DNA of 64,000 bases, from the NCBI RefSeq assembly GCF_002237595.1, contig NZ_CP022529.1, forward strand, positions 1,488,001-1,552,000, given 5' to 3'. The position numbers and the translations under genes were made by a program. The stretch comes from Labrenzia sp. VG12 (lineage in GTDB: Bacteria; Pseudomonadota; Alphaproteobacteria; Rhizobiales; Stappiaceae). Numbering within the stretch: position 1 is the stretch's first letter; each line of letters begins with the position of its first letter. The notes beneath the pieces were generated by a model. It did no database searches. It was not told where the DNA came from and was given only the letters and a program-made list of their open reading frames with translations. Of the stretch, positions 39,150 through 48,686 are shown one piece after another.

Positions 39150-40415
39150 TCAGGCGCTGGTGGCCGACGTCTCTTCCCGGTCTTCGTAGATGTAGAGCGG
39201 CCGCGCTTCGCCCTTCACCACTTCCGGTGAAATCACGACTTCCTTGACCCCTTTCAGGCCGGGAAGCTCGTACATCGTGTCGAGCAGGATCGATTCCAGG
39301 ATCGACCGCAGGCCACGGGCACCGGTCTTGCGCTCGATGGCCTTGCGGGCAATCGCTTTCAGCGCTTCTTCGTGGAACGAGAGTTCGACCTGTTCCATTT
39401 CGAACAGACGCTGATACTGCTTGACCAGAGCGTTTTTCGGCTCGGTCAGGATCGTGACCAGGGCATCCTCGTCGAGATCTTCCAGCGTCGCGATCACCGG
39501 CAGACGGCCGACAAATTCCGGAATAAGACCGAACTTGAGCAGATCTTCCGGCTCGAGCTCGGAGAAGAGTTCGCCGATGCGGCGGTCTTCCGGAGCATGA
39601 ACCTGGGCCTGGAAGCCGATCGAGGTCTGGGTGCCGCGGTCGGAAATGATCTTGTCGAGACCGGCAAAGGCGCCGCCGCAGATGAACAGGATGTTGGTCG
39701 TGTCGACCTGCAGGAATTCCTGTTGCGGATGCTTGCGGCCGCCTTGCGGCGGGACAGAAGCAACGGTGCCTTCCATGATCTTCAGAAGCGCCTGCTGCAC
39801 GCCTTCACCGGACACGTCCCGTGTGATCGACGGATTGTCGGCCTTGCGGCTGATCTTGTCGACCTCATCGATATAGACGATCCCGCGCTGCGCGCGCTCG
39901 ACATTGTAGTCGGCCGACTGCAGGAGTTTCAAAATGATGTTTTCCACATCCTCGCCCACGTAACCGGCTTCGGTCAGCGTGGTGGCGTCGGCCATGGTGA
40001 ACGGCACGTCCAGGATGCGCGCAAGGGTCTGCGCCAGAAGCGTCTTGCCGCAGCCGGTAGGACCGACCAGCAGGATGTTGGATTTCGCCAGTTCCACGTC
40101 GTTGTTCTTGGATGCGTGGTTCAGGCGCTTGTAGTGGTTGTGGACGGCGACCGACAGGACCTTCTTCGCACTGCCCTGCCCGATCACGTAATCGTCCAGA
40201 ACGTCGCGAATTTCCTGAGGGGTCGGGATCCCGTCCCGAGACTTCACCAGCGAGGACTTGTTCTCCTCCCGGATGATATCCATGCACAGCTCGACACATT
40301 CATCGCAAATGAAAACAGTCGGGCCGGCGATCAGCTTACGAACCTCATGCTGGCTCTTGCCGCAGAAGGAACAGTAGAGCGTATTCTTTGAATCGCTGCC
40401 GCTGGCCTTGGTCAT
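39150..40415 (-). CDS. clpX: ATP-dependent Clp protease ATPase subunit ClpX
   Basis: 421 aa AAA+ unfoldase that feeds ClpP. The N-terminal zinc-binding domain has CSFC and CDEC pairs (residues about 15-43). Walker A GPTGCGKTLLAQTLARILDV is near 120, Walker B GIVYIDEVDKI near 185, and the ClpP-docking IGF tripeptide is in TSIGFQAQV near 270. In alphaproteobacteria ClpXP drives cell-cycle regulator turnover. It lies 236 bases downstream of clpP. Confidence 0.98.
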   Translation of the reverse strand: MTKASGSDSKNTLYCSFCGKSQHEVRKLIAGPTVFICDECVELCMDIIREENKSSLVKSRDGIPTPQEIRDVLDDYVIGQGSAKKVLSVAVHNHYKRLNHASKNNDVELAKSNILLVGPTGCGKTLLAQTLARILDVPFTMADATTLTEAGYVGEDVENIILKLLQSADYNVERAQRGIVYIDEVDKISRKADNPSITRDVSGEGVQQALLKIMEGTVASVPPQGGRKHPQQEFLQVDTTNILFICGGAFAGLDKIISDRGTQTSIGFQAQVHAPEDRRIGELFSELEPEDLLKFGLIPEFVGRLPVIATLEDLDEDALVTILTEPKNALVKQYQRLFEMEQVELSFHEEALKAIARKAIERKTGARGLRSILESILLDTMYELPGLKGVKEVVISPEVVKGEARPLYIYEDREETSATSA

Positions 40416-40651
40416 GTAGTCAACCTCGCGTTACTGGGGACTTTTCCCCTTATCTGCCCGGTTGCGGCCAAAGTATGGCGGAACCGGTTCTCGAAGAGAC
40501 GCAGGGCGCCCCTTCAACGTCTGATGTCATCATGCTTCGCCAGTAAAAATCAATATAGGTTTAAGGCGAAGATGAAAACCCGGCATCTCCTGGGGATTTT
40601 CCGGCGGAAACCGTGGAAAATCAATCCATGCTTAAAGCCGGGTAAGCTTGG

Positions 40652-41287
40652 TCAGGCTTCAGCGTCGCCGCCGAGAGTCGCGCGATCGGTGATCACGTTG
40701 TCGACAATGCCGAATTCCTTGGCCCGCTCCGCGGTCATGAAGTTGTCGCGCTCAAGCGCTTCTTCGACCTGGTCCAGGCTCTGACCCGTGTGCTTCACGT
40801 AGATTTCATTCAACCGACGCTTCATGGCCAGGATTTCCTGGGCATGCAGCATGATGTCGGCTGCCTGACCGCGGAAACCACCGGACGGCTGGTGCACCAT
40901 CACGCGCGCATTCGGCAGAATGAACCGCATGTCCTTTTCGCCGGCTGCCAGCAGCAGCGAGCCCATGGACGCGGCCTGACCGATACACAGCGTGGACACT
41001 GCCGGACGGATGAACTGCATCGTATCATAGATCGCAAGCCCGGAGGTCACCAGACCGCCCGGCGAGTTGATGTAGATCGCGATTTCCTTGGTCGGGTTTT
41101 CCGCTTCAAGGTAAAGCAACTGCGCGCTGACGAGGGTTGCCATGTGATCTTCGACCGGACCGGTCAGGAAGATGATGCGCTCCTTCAAAAGGCGCGAATA
41201 GATATCGAAGGCCCGCTCGCCCCGGTTTGTCTGCTCGACAACCATCGGCACGAGAGTGTTCATGTAGATATCGACAGGATCCTTCAT
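40652..41287 (-). CDS. clpP: ATP-dependent Clp protease proteolytic subunit ClpP
   Basis: 211 aa serine peptidase forming the double-heptamer chamber. The catalytic triad is Ser107 (GQAASMGSLLL), His132 (MVHQPSGG) and Asp181 (LERDNFM), with the same spacing as E. coli ClpP. ATGAGGC lies before the ATG at 41287. It follows tig after a terminator and precedes clpX, the classic tig-clpP-clpX order. Confidence 0.98.
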   Translation of the reverse strand: MKDPVDIYMNTLVPMVVEQTNRGERAFDIYSRLLKERIIFLTGPVEDHMATLVSAQLLYLEAENPTKEIAIYINSPGGLVTSGLAIYDTMQFIRPAVSTLCIGQAASMGSLLLAAGEKDMRFILPNARVMVHQPSGGFRGQAADIMLHAQEILAMKRRLNEIYVKHTGQSLDQVEEALERDNFMTAERAKEFGIVDNVITDRATLGGDAEA

Positions 41288-41372
41288 GCCTCATCCATAT
41301 TCTTGAGATGATGCCCGGAAGACCTCCGGACAGGAAACAGGCCAGAAGCGCATCGATTCTGGGCCTGACTCG

Positions 41373-41406
41373 AAAAAAGCGACATCCCGTATATATGGGA
41401 TGTCGC
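41373..41406 (-). terminator. Terminator downstream of tig
   Basis: A perfect 10-bp stem (GCGACATCCC / GGGATGTCGC) with an 8-nt AT loop followed by six T on the minus strand. It makes clpP depend on its own promoter. Confidence 0.92.
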
Positions 41407-41490
41407 CCTCAACGCAAAGTCATGGCAGATGCGGCGTGAATGCAAGGTTAAAGCGCGCGCCGCATCTGGGGATCATGGGGAGAAACCGGA

Positions 41491-42840
41491 TCAGGCTTCT
41501 TCCTCGTCCTCGGCCACCAGCTTCTCAAGCTCTTCCTTGGTCACGGTCTTGTCGGCGACCTTGGCCAGTTCGAGCATGAAGTCGACAACCTTCTCTTCGT
41601 AGATCGGCGCCCGCAGGGACGCGAGAGCCTGCTGGTTGTTCTTGTAGAATTCGAACACCTGCTGCTCCTGGCCCGGGAACTGGCGAACGCGATCATAGAG
41701 CGCACGCTGCAGTTCCTCGTCGGTGACCTGAATGTTGTTCTTTTCACCGATTTCGGACAGGACCAGGCCAAGACGGACACGGCGCTCGGCGATCTTGCGG
41801 TATTCCGCCTTCGCCTCTTCTTCCGTGGTGTCTTCGTCTTCGAAGGTCTTCTCGTTGCGCTTCATGTCTTCTTCGACCTGGCGCCAGACGACATCGAACT
41901 CGCTGTCGAGCAGTTTTTCCGGCAGTTCGAAGGAGTAGTGATCGTCGAGCTTGTCGAGCAGCTGGCGCTTGACCCGCTGACGGGTCATCTGGCCGAACTG
42001 GCCTTCGATCTGGCCGCGGACGATTTCCTTCAGCTTGTCGAGCGATTCGAGGCCGAGACCCTTGGCGAACTCGTCATCGACCTTGGCTTCGCCCGGAGCG
42101 GCGATTTCCTTGACGACAACGTCGAAGGTCGCAGCCTTGCCGGCCAGGTGAGCCGCCGGATAGTCTTCCGGGAAGGTCACTTCAACGACCTTTTCGTCAC
42201 CGGCCTTGGTGCCGATCAGCTGATCTTCGAAACCCGGGATGAACTGGCCGGAACCGAGAACGAGCTGGCCGTTTTCGTCAGCACCGCCTTCAAACGGCTC
42301 GCCGTCGATCTTGCCCAGGTAGGACATGGTCACGCGGTCGCCGTCTTCGGCCTTGCCGTCCTTCGCGTCGAACGGCGTGTTGTTCTTGGCGATTTCGGCA
42401 ACCTGCTCGTCGACTTCGTCTTCGGCGATCTCGACAACCGGGCGCTCGATCTCGATGCCGGCAAAATCAACGATGTCGAAGTCCGGCAGGACGTCGTAGG
42501 TCATCTTGAAAGACAGGTCGGCGTCGCCGGCCATGATCTTTTCAGCATCTTCTTCCGGCAGATCGATTTCCGGGGTCAGTGCCGGGCGCTCGGAGCGCTC
42601 CTCAACGGCCTTCTGGGTGGTTTCCTGGATGGTGTTCGACAGGATCTCGGCCATGGCCTGACGGCCGTACATCTTCTTCAGATGCGCCATCGGCACTTTG
42701 CCCGGGCGGAAGCCCTTGATGTTGGCCTTGGATTTCAGGTCGGCCATGTAGTCGTCGAGCTTGGCGGCGAGATCACCAGCCGGAATGTCGATTTTCAGCT
42801 CACGCTTGAGGCCCTCGGAGAGGGTTTCGGTTACCTGCAT
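41491..42840 (-). CDS. tig: Trigger factor, ribosome-associated chaperone
   Basis: 449 aa. The ribosome-docking signature GFRPGKVPM is near residue 44. The FKBP-like prolyl isomerase domain (GDRVTMSYLGKIDGEPFEGG) is at about 165-250 and the C-terminal helical chaperone arms follow, ending in an acidic tail (EDEEEA). It shields nascent chains at the exit tunnel. The ATG at 42840 with GAGGACG before it gives the normal start MQVTETLSEGLKRELKIDIP; the frame extends 61 codons upstream with no family match. Confidence 0.97.
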   Translation of the reverse strand: MQVTETLSEGLKRELKIDIPAGDLAAKLDDYMADLKSKANIKGFRPGKVPMAHLKKMYGRQAMAEILSNTIQETTQKAVEERSERPALTPEIDLPEEDAEKIMAGDADLSFKMTYDVLPDFDIVDFAGIEIERPVVEIAEDEVDEQVAEIAKNNTPFDAKDGKAEDGDRVTMSYLGKIDGEPFEGGADENGQLVLGSGQFIPGFEDQLIGTKAGDEKVVEVTFPEDYPAAHLAGKAATFDVVVKEIAAPGEAKVDDEFAKGLGLESLDKLKEIVRGQIEGQFGQMTRQRVKRQLLDKLDDHYSFELPEKLLDSEFDVVWRQVEEDMKRNEKTFEDEDTTEEEAKAEYRKIAERRVRLGLVLSEIGEKNNIQVTDEELQRALYDRVRQFPGQEQQVFEFYKNNQQALASLRAPIYEEKVVDFMLELAKVADKTVTKEELEKLVAEDEEEA

Positions 42841-43108
42841 GGGTTTTGTCGTCCTCGATCCCGAGCGGCAATCCGCCCCGGAGGTTTCGTTATTTAAAAT
42901 CCCGTGTGCCGCACCGCCTGCACTCCCCTTTTTACAGGAGCGTTCCAACGGCAATGCATCGCCCCGAACGGAGTCCGGGACGCACGATGGGAGCGCGATA
43001 AAGCGTGGACCCGAAAGTGTCAAGGGGAGAGCGCGGATTTGCGGGCGTTTTCACGTGTTTCGCAGACGGCAAATTGAAAGCCAGCCGCTTCAGAAGCGGA
43101 ACTTCGTT

Positions 43109-43912
43109 TTAGTTTGATCGCGGCTTCACATCCGGCATCGCCGCAGTCTGCAATCCAGGCGCAGGCCGCGCTGCGACACTGTAAGTCTGCTCCCGGACAC
43201 CGACAACAGGCGGAACCCGGGTGAATTCAAAGGCATCGTGCCCTTCCTTCAGGTTCTGCCAGAAACCCAGCCATTTCGAACCGCTGTGGCGCGCGAAGTT
43301 TTCCGCCGTCATCCGAAACGGGAAAATGTGAACGCCGAAGTCTGAATGCCCCTTCTTGAAGGCTTCGTTCGCAAGCAGGTAAATCTCCTCGACGCCCGCA
43401 TTGGTCATCGCGTAGCAGCCGATCGAGACACAATTGCCGTGAACCATCAGGAAGCTGCCGGTCCGACCGTGGGACCGGTCAAAGGCGTTCGGAAAGCCGA
43501 TATTGAACGAAAGATGATAGCGGCTGTTGGGGTTCATCTGGCCGGGCGTCACCGTGTAGAACCCTTCGGGAGACTGCCTGTCGCCCTCTTTCAGCTTTGG
43601 TCCGAGCGCGCCGGAATAGCTGCAAATCGGATAGGTCCGGAACAAACCGTAGTCGCCACCCGCCCTTCTGAGCCACACCTCAAGTTCGGAACTTTCCTTG
43701 AAGACGCGTATATGGACCGGAGACCCCAGCGCCAGGCCTTGCTTGGCAAGACGTTTTGCCAGGCCTGGCGTAACGCGATTTTCGACCTCGGTCAGATCTG
43801 CCGATCCCGGCAGGCTGTAGCGACTGAACAAGACAGTCGCCAACGCCACCGAGCCACTTGCAGCAAGCGACAGAACAAACAGGCCAAGGAAAAGCTTTTT
43901 GGTTACGGACAT
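43109..43912 (-). CDS. L,D-transpeptidase family protein, YafK/DpaA type
   Basis: 267 aa with an N-terminal signal or anchor helix (about 7-28). The YkuD-fold catalytic motif is HGNCVSIGCYAMTN with His158 and the nucleophile Cys166. The preceding SPEGFYTVTPGQMNPNSRYH and FNIGFPNAFDRSHGRTGS are typical of the YafK branch. That branch includes DpaA/LdtF of E. coli, which cleaves the Braun lipoprotein-peptidoglycan bond rather than making 3-3 crosslinks. So it acts on peptidoglycan in the periplasm, but whether as amidase or transpeptidase is open. It is a single gene between tig and a 570-base gap. Confidence 0.85.
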   Translation of the reverse strand: MSVTKKLFLGLFVLSLAASGSVALATVLFSRYSLPGSADLTEVENRVTPGLAKRLAKQGLALGSPVHIRVFKESSELEVWLRRAGGDYGLFRTYPICSYSGALGPKLKEGDRQSPEGFYTVTPGQMNPNSRYHLSFNIGFPNAFDRSHGRTGSFLMVHGNCVSIGCYAMTNAGVEEIYLLANEAFKKGHSDFGVHIFPFRMTAENFARHSGSKWLGFWQNLKEGHDAFEFTRVPPVVGVREQTYSVAARPAPGLQTAAMPDVKPRSN

Positions 43913-44479
43913 GGGTCTCGATTGGCATCATGTTTTCAACAGTGACTGACACCCTGATGCCCAATCTGGGCAACAATCAGGTGCAGCGTCAGAACCCGGC
44001 ACGCCCGCCCGAACCAGCAGGCACGAGTCTTCTTTGGGAGCAGCTGGCTGAAGTTCTATGTTCCGGCTTGGCCGCGAAAGAATGCGTCAGACGCACGCCA
44101 ATACCGGAATTTGAAATCGTCGGTTTTTACGCAAAAAAATCCAGTCCCGGCAGATCTTCTCCCACCATTCCCGAGAACCGATTGCCTCGATTCGGCGCCT
44201 GTCGGATGAGCTCGAACGGCACGTCAAAGCGAGTGACAGACCATAAGGCTAAGACACGGCGTTAACGTCGTTGGCGTACTTCGTATGCTGGACGTAAGTT
44301 GATGGTTGCCCGATAGCAGAAGCCCGCTGTCGCCTGACGAATAGACCTATTGCCTGTCACCTGGTTCCCCTGTGTGTCCCTTCTCATGGAGTACTCATAC
44401 GCCATGACGATGTTGAGAGAATGCCAGTTGCACCTGTTAATTCGAGTGATAGTCGATCGGGGACACGCAAATGTCCAGC
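43913..44479. other. 570-base gap with no supported gene
   Basis: Only weak open frames occur. The plus-strand frame from 43930 to 44265 (112 codons) has no ribosome binding site and unusual composition. The minus-strand frame 44262-44507 overlaps the next gene. No RNA gene, terminator or repeat was recognised. Confidence 0.35.
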
Positions 44480-45052
44480 TCAGGAATTCAAGAGCACGAA
44501 TTGCCAAAGCGGTTTCTTCACAATCAGGAGTGCGGTGCCGAAGCAGAGAAGCACTAGCCCAACCAACATCAGAAGCGCGTAAGCGCCCGCGTCCAGCCAG
44601 GTAAAAGACAATTCGACATTTTTCGGTGCGCTTGGGTCGTAGACCACCTTGAAGTGCGCCGGAAGAGGCAATTTGCGAACGTGAAGATCACTGCTGGTCA
44701 ATTCGACCGCTTCAATTCTGCCGGTCTTCAACGGAAAAGAGATTGTCAGAAAGGTTTTTTTGCTGAGCCGATAGTTGCCGGACCCGAAATCAGACTTGGC
44801 GACCCTGACCGCATCTGGGCAGGTGGAGTAAACAAGTCGTGTTTCATGTTGCATTTCTCCGCGACCGGTTATTTCGCAGGCGGTTACCTGTTTGTGCAGG
44901 GCAGCGGTTGTCTCGATCCCGGTGAAATCGTGAATAACACGAGACACGAAGACTTGCCCGGGGAAAACCAGACAAAGAAGGCCGATGACCAAAGCAATAA
45001 AGGCTTTCATAATCTTGAGTGGCCAAAAAAGAGTGTTTAGAAAATTCAGCAT
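44480..45052 (-). CDS. Two-TM protein of unknown function (DUF3592-like layout)
   Basis: 190 aa. A first TM helix (about 15-35, MKAFIALVIGLLCLVFPGQV), a roughly 110-residue extracytoplasmic part with a Cys pair (Cys59 and Cys78) ending FKVVYDPSAPKNVEL, and a last TM helix (about 158-180, YALLMLVGLVLLCFGTALLI). TM / beta domain with VxYDP / TM is the layout of DUF3592 proteins, but the match is by pattern only. Codon use is a little less GC-rich than the neighbours, and it stands alone with poor ribosome binding signals. An inner ATG at 45010 could also be the start. Confidence 0.6.
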   Translation of the reverse strand: MLNFLNTLFWPLKIMKAFIALVIGLLCLVFPGQVFVSRVIHDFTGIETTAALHKQVTACEITGRGEMQHETRLVYSTCPDAVRVAKSDFGSGNYRLSKKTFLTISFPLKTGRIEAVELTSSDLHVRKLPLPAHFKVVYDPSAPKNVELSFTWLDAGAYALLMLVGLVLLCFGTALLIVKKPLWQFVLLNS

Positions 45053-45239
45053 CTTAACTTCTCATTGAAAGACAGCTCAGAAACAATTTTGAGCTGCATG
45101 ATGATTGCTGCCAGTTAAGATTGTGTTTGACCGTCGCTTATAACTCTTCTTGGCCAAGCGTTGAACGCTTTAGAAGCCGTTTAAGTTCGCGCGACTCCAG
45201 AAGCTCTTTTTGGCCCGATTGAAAGCCATAGAACAGATC

Positions 45240-45285
45240 CGCGCTCAAGCAGCCCGAAAGGCGGTAGCGCCAACAAGAATGGTGC
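45240..45285. repeat. Imperfect 46-base direct repeat, copy 1
   Basis: It matches the copy at 45309-45354 at 37 of 46 positions, 69 bases apart. It is the outer copy, ending GAATGGTGC like the tRNA-Leu 3' end but followed by non-tRNA sequence. Confidence 0.75.
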
Positions 45286-45308
45286 AGGTCAGCGGAGCGA
45301 ACCAATAC

Positions 45309-45348
45309 CGCGCTCAAGTAGCGCGAAGCGCGATAGCGCAAATAAAGA

Positions 45349-45354
<6 letters not shown>
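45309..45354. repeat. Imperfect 46-base direct repeat, copy 2 (joined to tRNA-Leu)
   Basis: It starts CGCGCTCAAG like copy 1 and ends in the first bases (plus strand) of the tRNA-Leu CCA end and acceptor stem. Both copies can form a small GC hairpin in the transcript leaving the tRNA. The arrangement suggests duplication of the tRNA 3' flank. Confidence 0.75.
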
Positions 45355-45433
<79 letters not shown>

Positions 45434-46069
45434 ATCGCAAGGCTTTGGGCGCCCTGCGTTTGAAGCGGGGCCTCTATAGCACCACTGATTTTCCCGTCAA
45501 AGGAAAAAGCGGCGAGGCCTCGTGGCCCCTGCCCGACTTCTCCACAGCAGTCCGATCACCCCAGATCACATGATCCGCTGATCTTTTCAGATGGCAGCAA
45601 CGAGAGAAGCACTTAAAGCAGTCTCTTCCTCTTCAGCGTTTTCAGGGCCGGCGGCTTCAATCATAGATTTCACACGTGAAATAGAGTCCGGTCACAAGCT
45701 CTTTGAAAAACCAATCAAAGACCAATGACAGCGCGCCACTCGACTTTGCGCAGAAGAAAAAAATACACGCACCTTTGTATATTTCGGATCCCAAAAAGCA
45801 TTAACAGGAGGAGAAAAAATAATGAACGCTGCCTCAGGTTTTATGTTTTTCAAGTGACAGAAGTCACATGGAATCCACCAAGTCATACCTTAATTTCTCT
45901 GCGCCCAATTCGAAGTAGTCCTTCATTTGGACTCAATACAAATCGAATTTGTCACATTTCCGCCTTAAATCGACCCTAAGCACCGCTAAAATACGAATGA
46001 TAAAAATATCAATGTATTTACACTTCCTCCACCGCACCTTCCGTTGAGCAATCTGGGTTTAGTCGTTGC
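45434..46069. other. AT-rich 630-base gap upstream of the FGE-like gene
   Basis: The segment 45700-46060 is clearly richer in A and T than the genes around it. The only translation-like signal is a short frame at 45822-45857 with a perfect AGGAGG (entered separately). No tRNA, terminator or longer gene was recognised. Promoter elements for the downstream two-gene unit probably lie here. Confidence 0.4.
45822..45857 (+). CDS. Possible 11-codon leader peptide
   Basis: ATG at 45822 preceded by AGGAGGAG (45806-45813, ten bases from AGGAGG to ATG), peptide MNAASGFMFFK then TGA. The ribosome site is better than that of most genes in this window, yet the frame is tiny. It lies about 210 bases upstream of the FGE-like gene. 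It could be a leader peptide or a remnant; no attenuator hairpin was recognised after it. Confidence 0.25.
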   Translation: MNAASGFMFFK

Positions 46070-47536
46070 ATGTCGGACAGATCCACTTCCGCCAATTCGG
46101 GTTCGCTTGACCCAGGCCACACACAGGACGCGCCGTCTGACGCTGACAGGCCCGACCTGCAAAAATGGCTGGCCAAAAACGATTCTGCCGACACAGAAGA
46201 GCACACACTTTCGGCTACATCACGCAAAGGCGCCGGCAGCCGCAAACAGCCGCGGATCAGATGGACGGACGACGAAGACGATGAATTCTCGGACATGCCG
46301 GAGGTCTTCCTCAGACAGGATGCGCCCGCACTGTCCTCTCATGGCAGCCTGACCAGAAAATACATCGTCGGTGCGCTCGCTCTGTCCGCACTGCTCGGGA
46401 CCGGAGCCTTCCTCTACAACCGGTCTGCCGGAGATATTGGGGACAAGTTCATCGCTTATTCTCAGTCCTTGTTCGCCGATGCATCGCCCGGATCGGCGGC
46501 ACCTCCGGCCGACAATGACGCTTCGACGACTTCGTCAACCGTGCGGCCTGACCTTTCCCCCGAACTGCAAACAAAGGCCCGGGCCGCCCTGAAGGAAGCA
46601 ATCAACGCCCGACAGGGCGGCGTGCAGCAGACGCCAGCCTCAACTCCATCGACCGAACCAACAGCAATAAACACGGCCAGTCCGTCCACAAAGCTGCAAA
46701 AGACACCGGCAGCAAAAGCCGAGACGTCACCAGATGCTTCTCCGCCCCCACCGGCCGTTTCAAGCACAAGCCCTTCGGCCAGCGAGCATGCCGCGGCACC
46801 GATCCTCCCGGCAGTGACCAGCACGAGTACCGAGACACGGGAGGCACCAGCAACGTTGCCGACACCGGCTCCACGCCTGCCGGTTTTCGTCTCCGTTCAA
46901 GGGGGTATTTATGCGCTGACGGCACCGCAGGAGGGTGTTGCCGCGGCCTCCACACTCACGGAGGTGGAACTCAAGCCCTTTCAGATTGCCCGCACAGAAG
47001 TCAGCAGACGCGACTGGCTTGCCTGCGCGGAAGATGGTGCCTGTGACAAGGACGGATTTCCGGACCGCTATTTCGATGAAACCAGCCTCGATTTACCGGC
47101 CACATCCGTGACGCTGCAGCAGATCAACACCTATATCGACTGGCTGAACAGCTGGAACGACGACGCCGACAAACCTCTCCGCCTGCCGAGCGAAGCCGAA
47201 TGGGTGGTGGCCGCCAGGGGTGGAACACGTCACGCCGTTGCCTTTGCCTGGGGCGACCGCTTCGACGCAACAAGGCTGGAAAAGAGGCACGACCTGGTGC
47301 CGGTCTCCGATGCACCGGTTTTCAACGGACTTGCCGGGATCCTGGACAATGCAGAAGAACGTGTCTCCGATTGCTGGGGCGCGCAACTGGCCTCCGGCGG
47401 CTGTTTCCGCAATCTCGGCGTGGTACGCGGCGCCCCCTTGGGAAATCTCTCGCAGGAGACCGCCCGCCTCACCCACAGAAGCAGCAGAGCCACCACGGCG
47501 CCCTATTCAACGGTGGGGTTCCGCCTCGCCCGCTGA
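46070..47536 (+). CDS. Membrane-anchored FGE-sulfatase (SUMF1-like) domain protein
   Basis: 488 aa. N-terminal 95 residues charged and flexible (TDDEDDEF), one TM helix (about 97-116, RKYIVGALALSALLGTGAFL), a 150-residue Pro/Thr/Ser/Ala linker, then an FGE-sulfatase domain (about 285-488: ELKPFQIARTEVSRRDWLAC, LRLPSEAEWVVAARGG, YSTVGFRLAR). The active-site Cys pair of true formylglycine-generating enzymes is not at the expected place: the segment reads GVVRGAPLGN. It is therefore probably a binding or scaffold member of the fold. The C-terminal domain should be periplasmic. The next gene starts 22 bases downstream. Confidence 0.82.
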   Translation: MSDRSTSANSGSLDPGHTQDAPSDADRPDLQKWLAKNDSADTEEHTLSATSRKGAGSRKQPRIRWTDDEDDEFSDMPEVFLRQDAPALSSHGSLTRKYIVGALALSALLGTGAFLYNRSAGDIGDKFIAYSQSLFADASPGSAAPPADNDASTTSSTVRPDLSPELQTKARAALKEAINARQGGVQQTPASTPSTEPTAINTASPSTKLQKTPAAKAETSPDASPPPPAVSSTSPSASEHAAAPILPAVTSTSTETREAPATLPTPAPRLPVFVSVQGGIYALTAPQEGVAAASTLTEVELKPFQIARTEVSRRDWLACAEDGACDKDGFPDRYFDETSLDLPATSVTLQQINTYIDWLNSWNDDADKPLRLPSEAEWVVAARGGTRHAVAFAWGDRFDATRLEKRHDLVPVSDAPVFNGLAGILDNAEERVSDCWGAQLASGGCFRNLGVVRGAPLGNLSQETARLTHRSSRATTAPYSTVGFRLAR

Positions 47537-47558
47537 AGACCTTCCAAGGAGAAAAAAG

Positions 47559-48665
47559 ATGATCCGCCTTCCCGTGTTCCTGGCGATGCTCGGCCTCGCC
47601 ATTCCGCTGGCCGCGGCCGCTCCCGCCGCCGCAACCACCTGTACAAGCCGGGTCGTCGACCATACCGTCGCGTCGGGCGACACGCTGTCACGCATCGCCA
47701 AGGCGGCCTATGGGGAGGAAGGTCATTGGCCGCGCATTTTCGAACACCCGGGGAACGCGTCCGCCATCGGCAACAATCCAAACGTGCTGACGATCGGCAC
47801 GGTCTTGAAACTGCCGCCCTGCCCTGGCTCCGTGACGGTCGCGCCCGACGAAACCGCTGTTCCGGATCCTGAGATTGTCGCCGAAACGCAGGACGACGCC
47901 CTTTTGCCCTCGATCATCTACATCGTCACCGGAGACGATTGGGCGCCTTATGTTTCCAAGGACTGGCCCAAGGGCGGCATGGCAACCCTGATCGTGAAGG
48001 CCGCTTTTGAGGAAGCAGGCTTGGGGGATCGCATCCGTGTTCATCACATCAACGACTGGAACGCCCAGATCAAGGAACTGGTGCCTGCAAACCGGTACCA
48101 GCTGACCTTCGGCTGGGCGATGCCGGACATGGGGTTCTGGAAGACCTGCAACCGACTTCCGGCCGACATGCAGGTCCGCTGCAGCTATGACAAGTCGAAG
48201 CCCATCCTCACGACGACCCTCGGCTTCTTCCGCGAAATCGGCCGCTCCGATCTGGCGGAAATGACATTTGAAGATCTGAAAACCGCACGCCTGTGCCGTC
48301 CGACCGGCTGGTCCACCTTTGAGCTGGTTGAAAACGGACTGTCGCCGGACAACTGGGTCGGAACGGACTCGCCCGCCGCCTGTTTCAATCTGCTGATGCA
48401 AGGGGAAGTGGATTTTGTCGTGCTCAACCGGTTTACCGGCATTGCGACGGCAACGGAAATGGGCATCCGTCAAAATGTCGAAATGGCCCCCTTCACGGTG
48501 CCGCACCGCATCTACCTGCTTGCGCACAAGGACAATCCGCTCAACACGACCGGCTATCTCGACGCCTTCAACCTCGGCCTTCAGCGCATTGTCGACAATG
48601 GCAAGTACGGCCAGATCTCGTCCTTCTTCAATGACGAGTTCGCCCGCCGGGCCGGCGGCAAGTAA
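47559..48665 (+). CDS. Periplasmic LysM plus solute-binding (SBP_bac_3-like) protein
   Basis: 368 aa from the ATG at 47559 with AAGGAG before it. Signal peptide about 1-26, LysM peptidoglycan-binding motif about 33-85 (VDHTVASGDTLSRIAKAAYG ... VLTIGTVLKLPP), then a type-2 periplasmic binding domain (about 117-365: YIVTGDDWAPYVSKDWPKGG, SPAACFNLLMQGEVDFVVLN). No permease or ATPase is nearby, so this looks like a wall-bound ligand sensor or binding protein and not part of a normal ABC importer. Its partner is presumably the FGE-like membrane protein encoded just upstream, likely in one transcript. Confidence 0.85.
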   Translation: MIRLPVFLAMLGLAIPLAAAAPAAATTCTSRVVDHTVASGDTLSRIAKAAYGEEGHWPRIFEHPGNASAIGNNPNVLTIGTVLKLPPCPGSVTVAPDETAVPDPEIVAETQDDALLPSIIYIVTGDDWAPYVSKDWPKGGMATLIVKAAFEEAGLGDRIRVHHINDWNAQIKELVPANRYQLTFGWAMPDMGFWKTCNRLPADMQVRCSYDKSKPILTTTLGFFREIGRSDLAEMTFEDLKTARLCRPTGWSTFELVENGLSPDNWVGTDSPAACFNLLMQGEVDFVVLNRFTGIATATEMGIRQNVEMAPFTVPHRIYLLAHKDNPLNTTGYLDAFNLGLQRIVDNGKYGQISSFFNDEFARRAGGK

Positions 48666-48686
48666 AAAGGGAAAGGATACCGGCCG

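Noticed and set aside
43930..44265. 112-codon plus-strand frame after the L,D-transpeptidase gene
   Set aside because: No ribosome binding site, no recognisable domain, irregular composition; kept as an empty gap.
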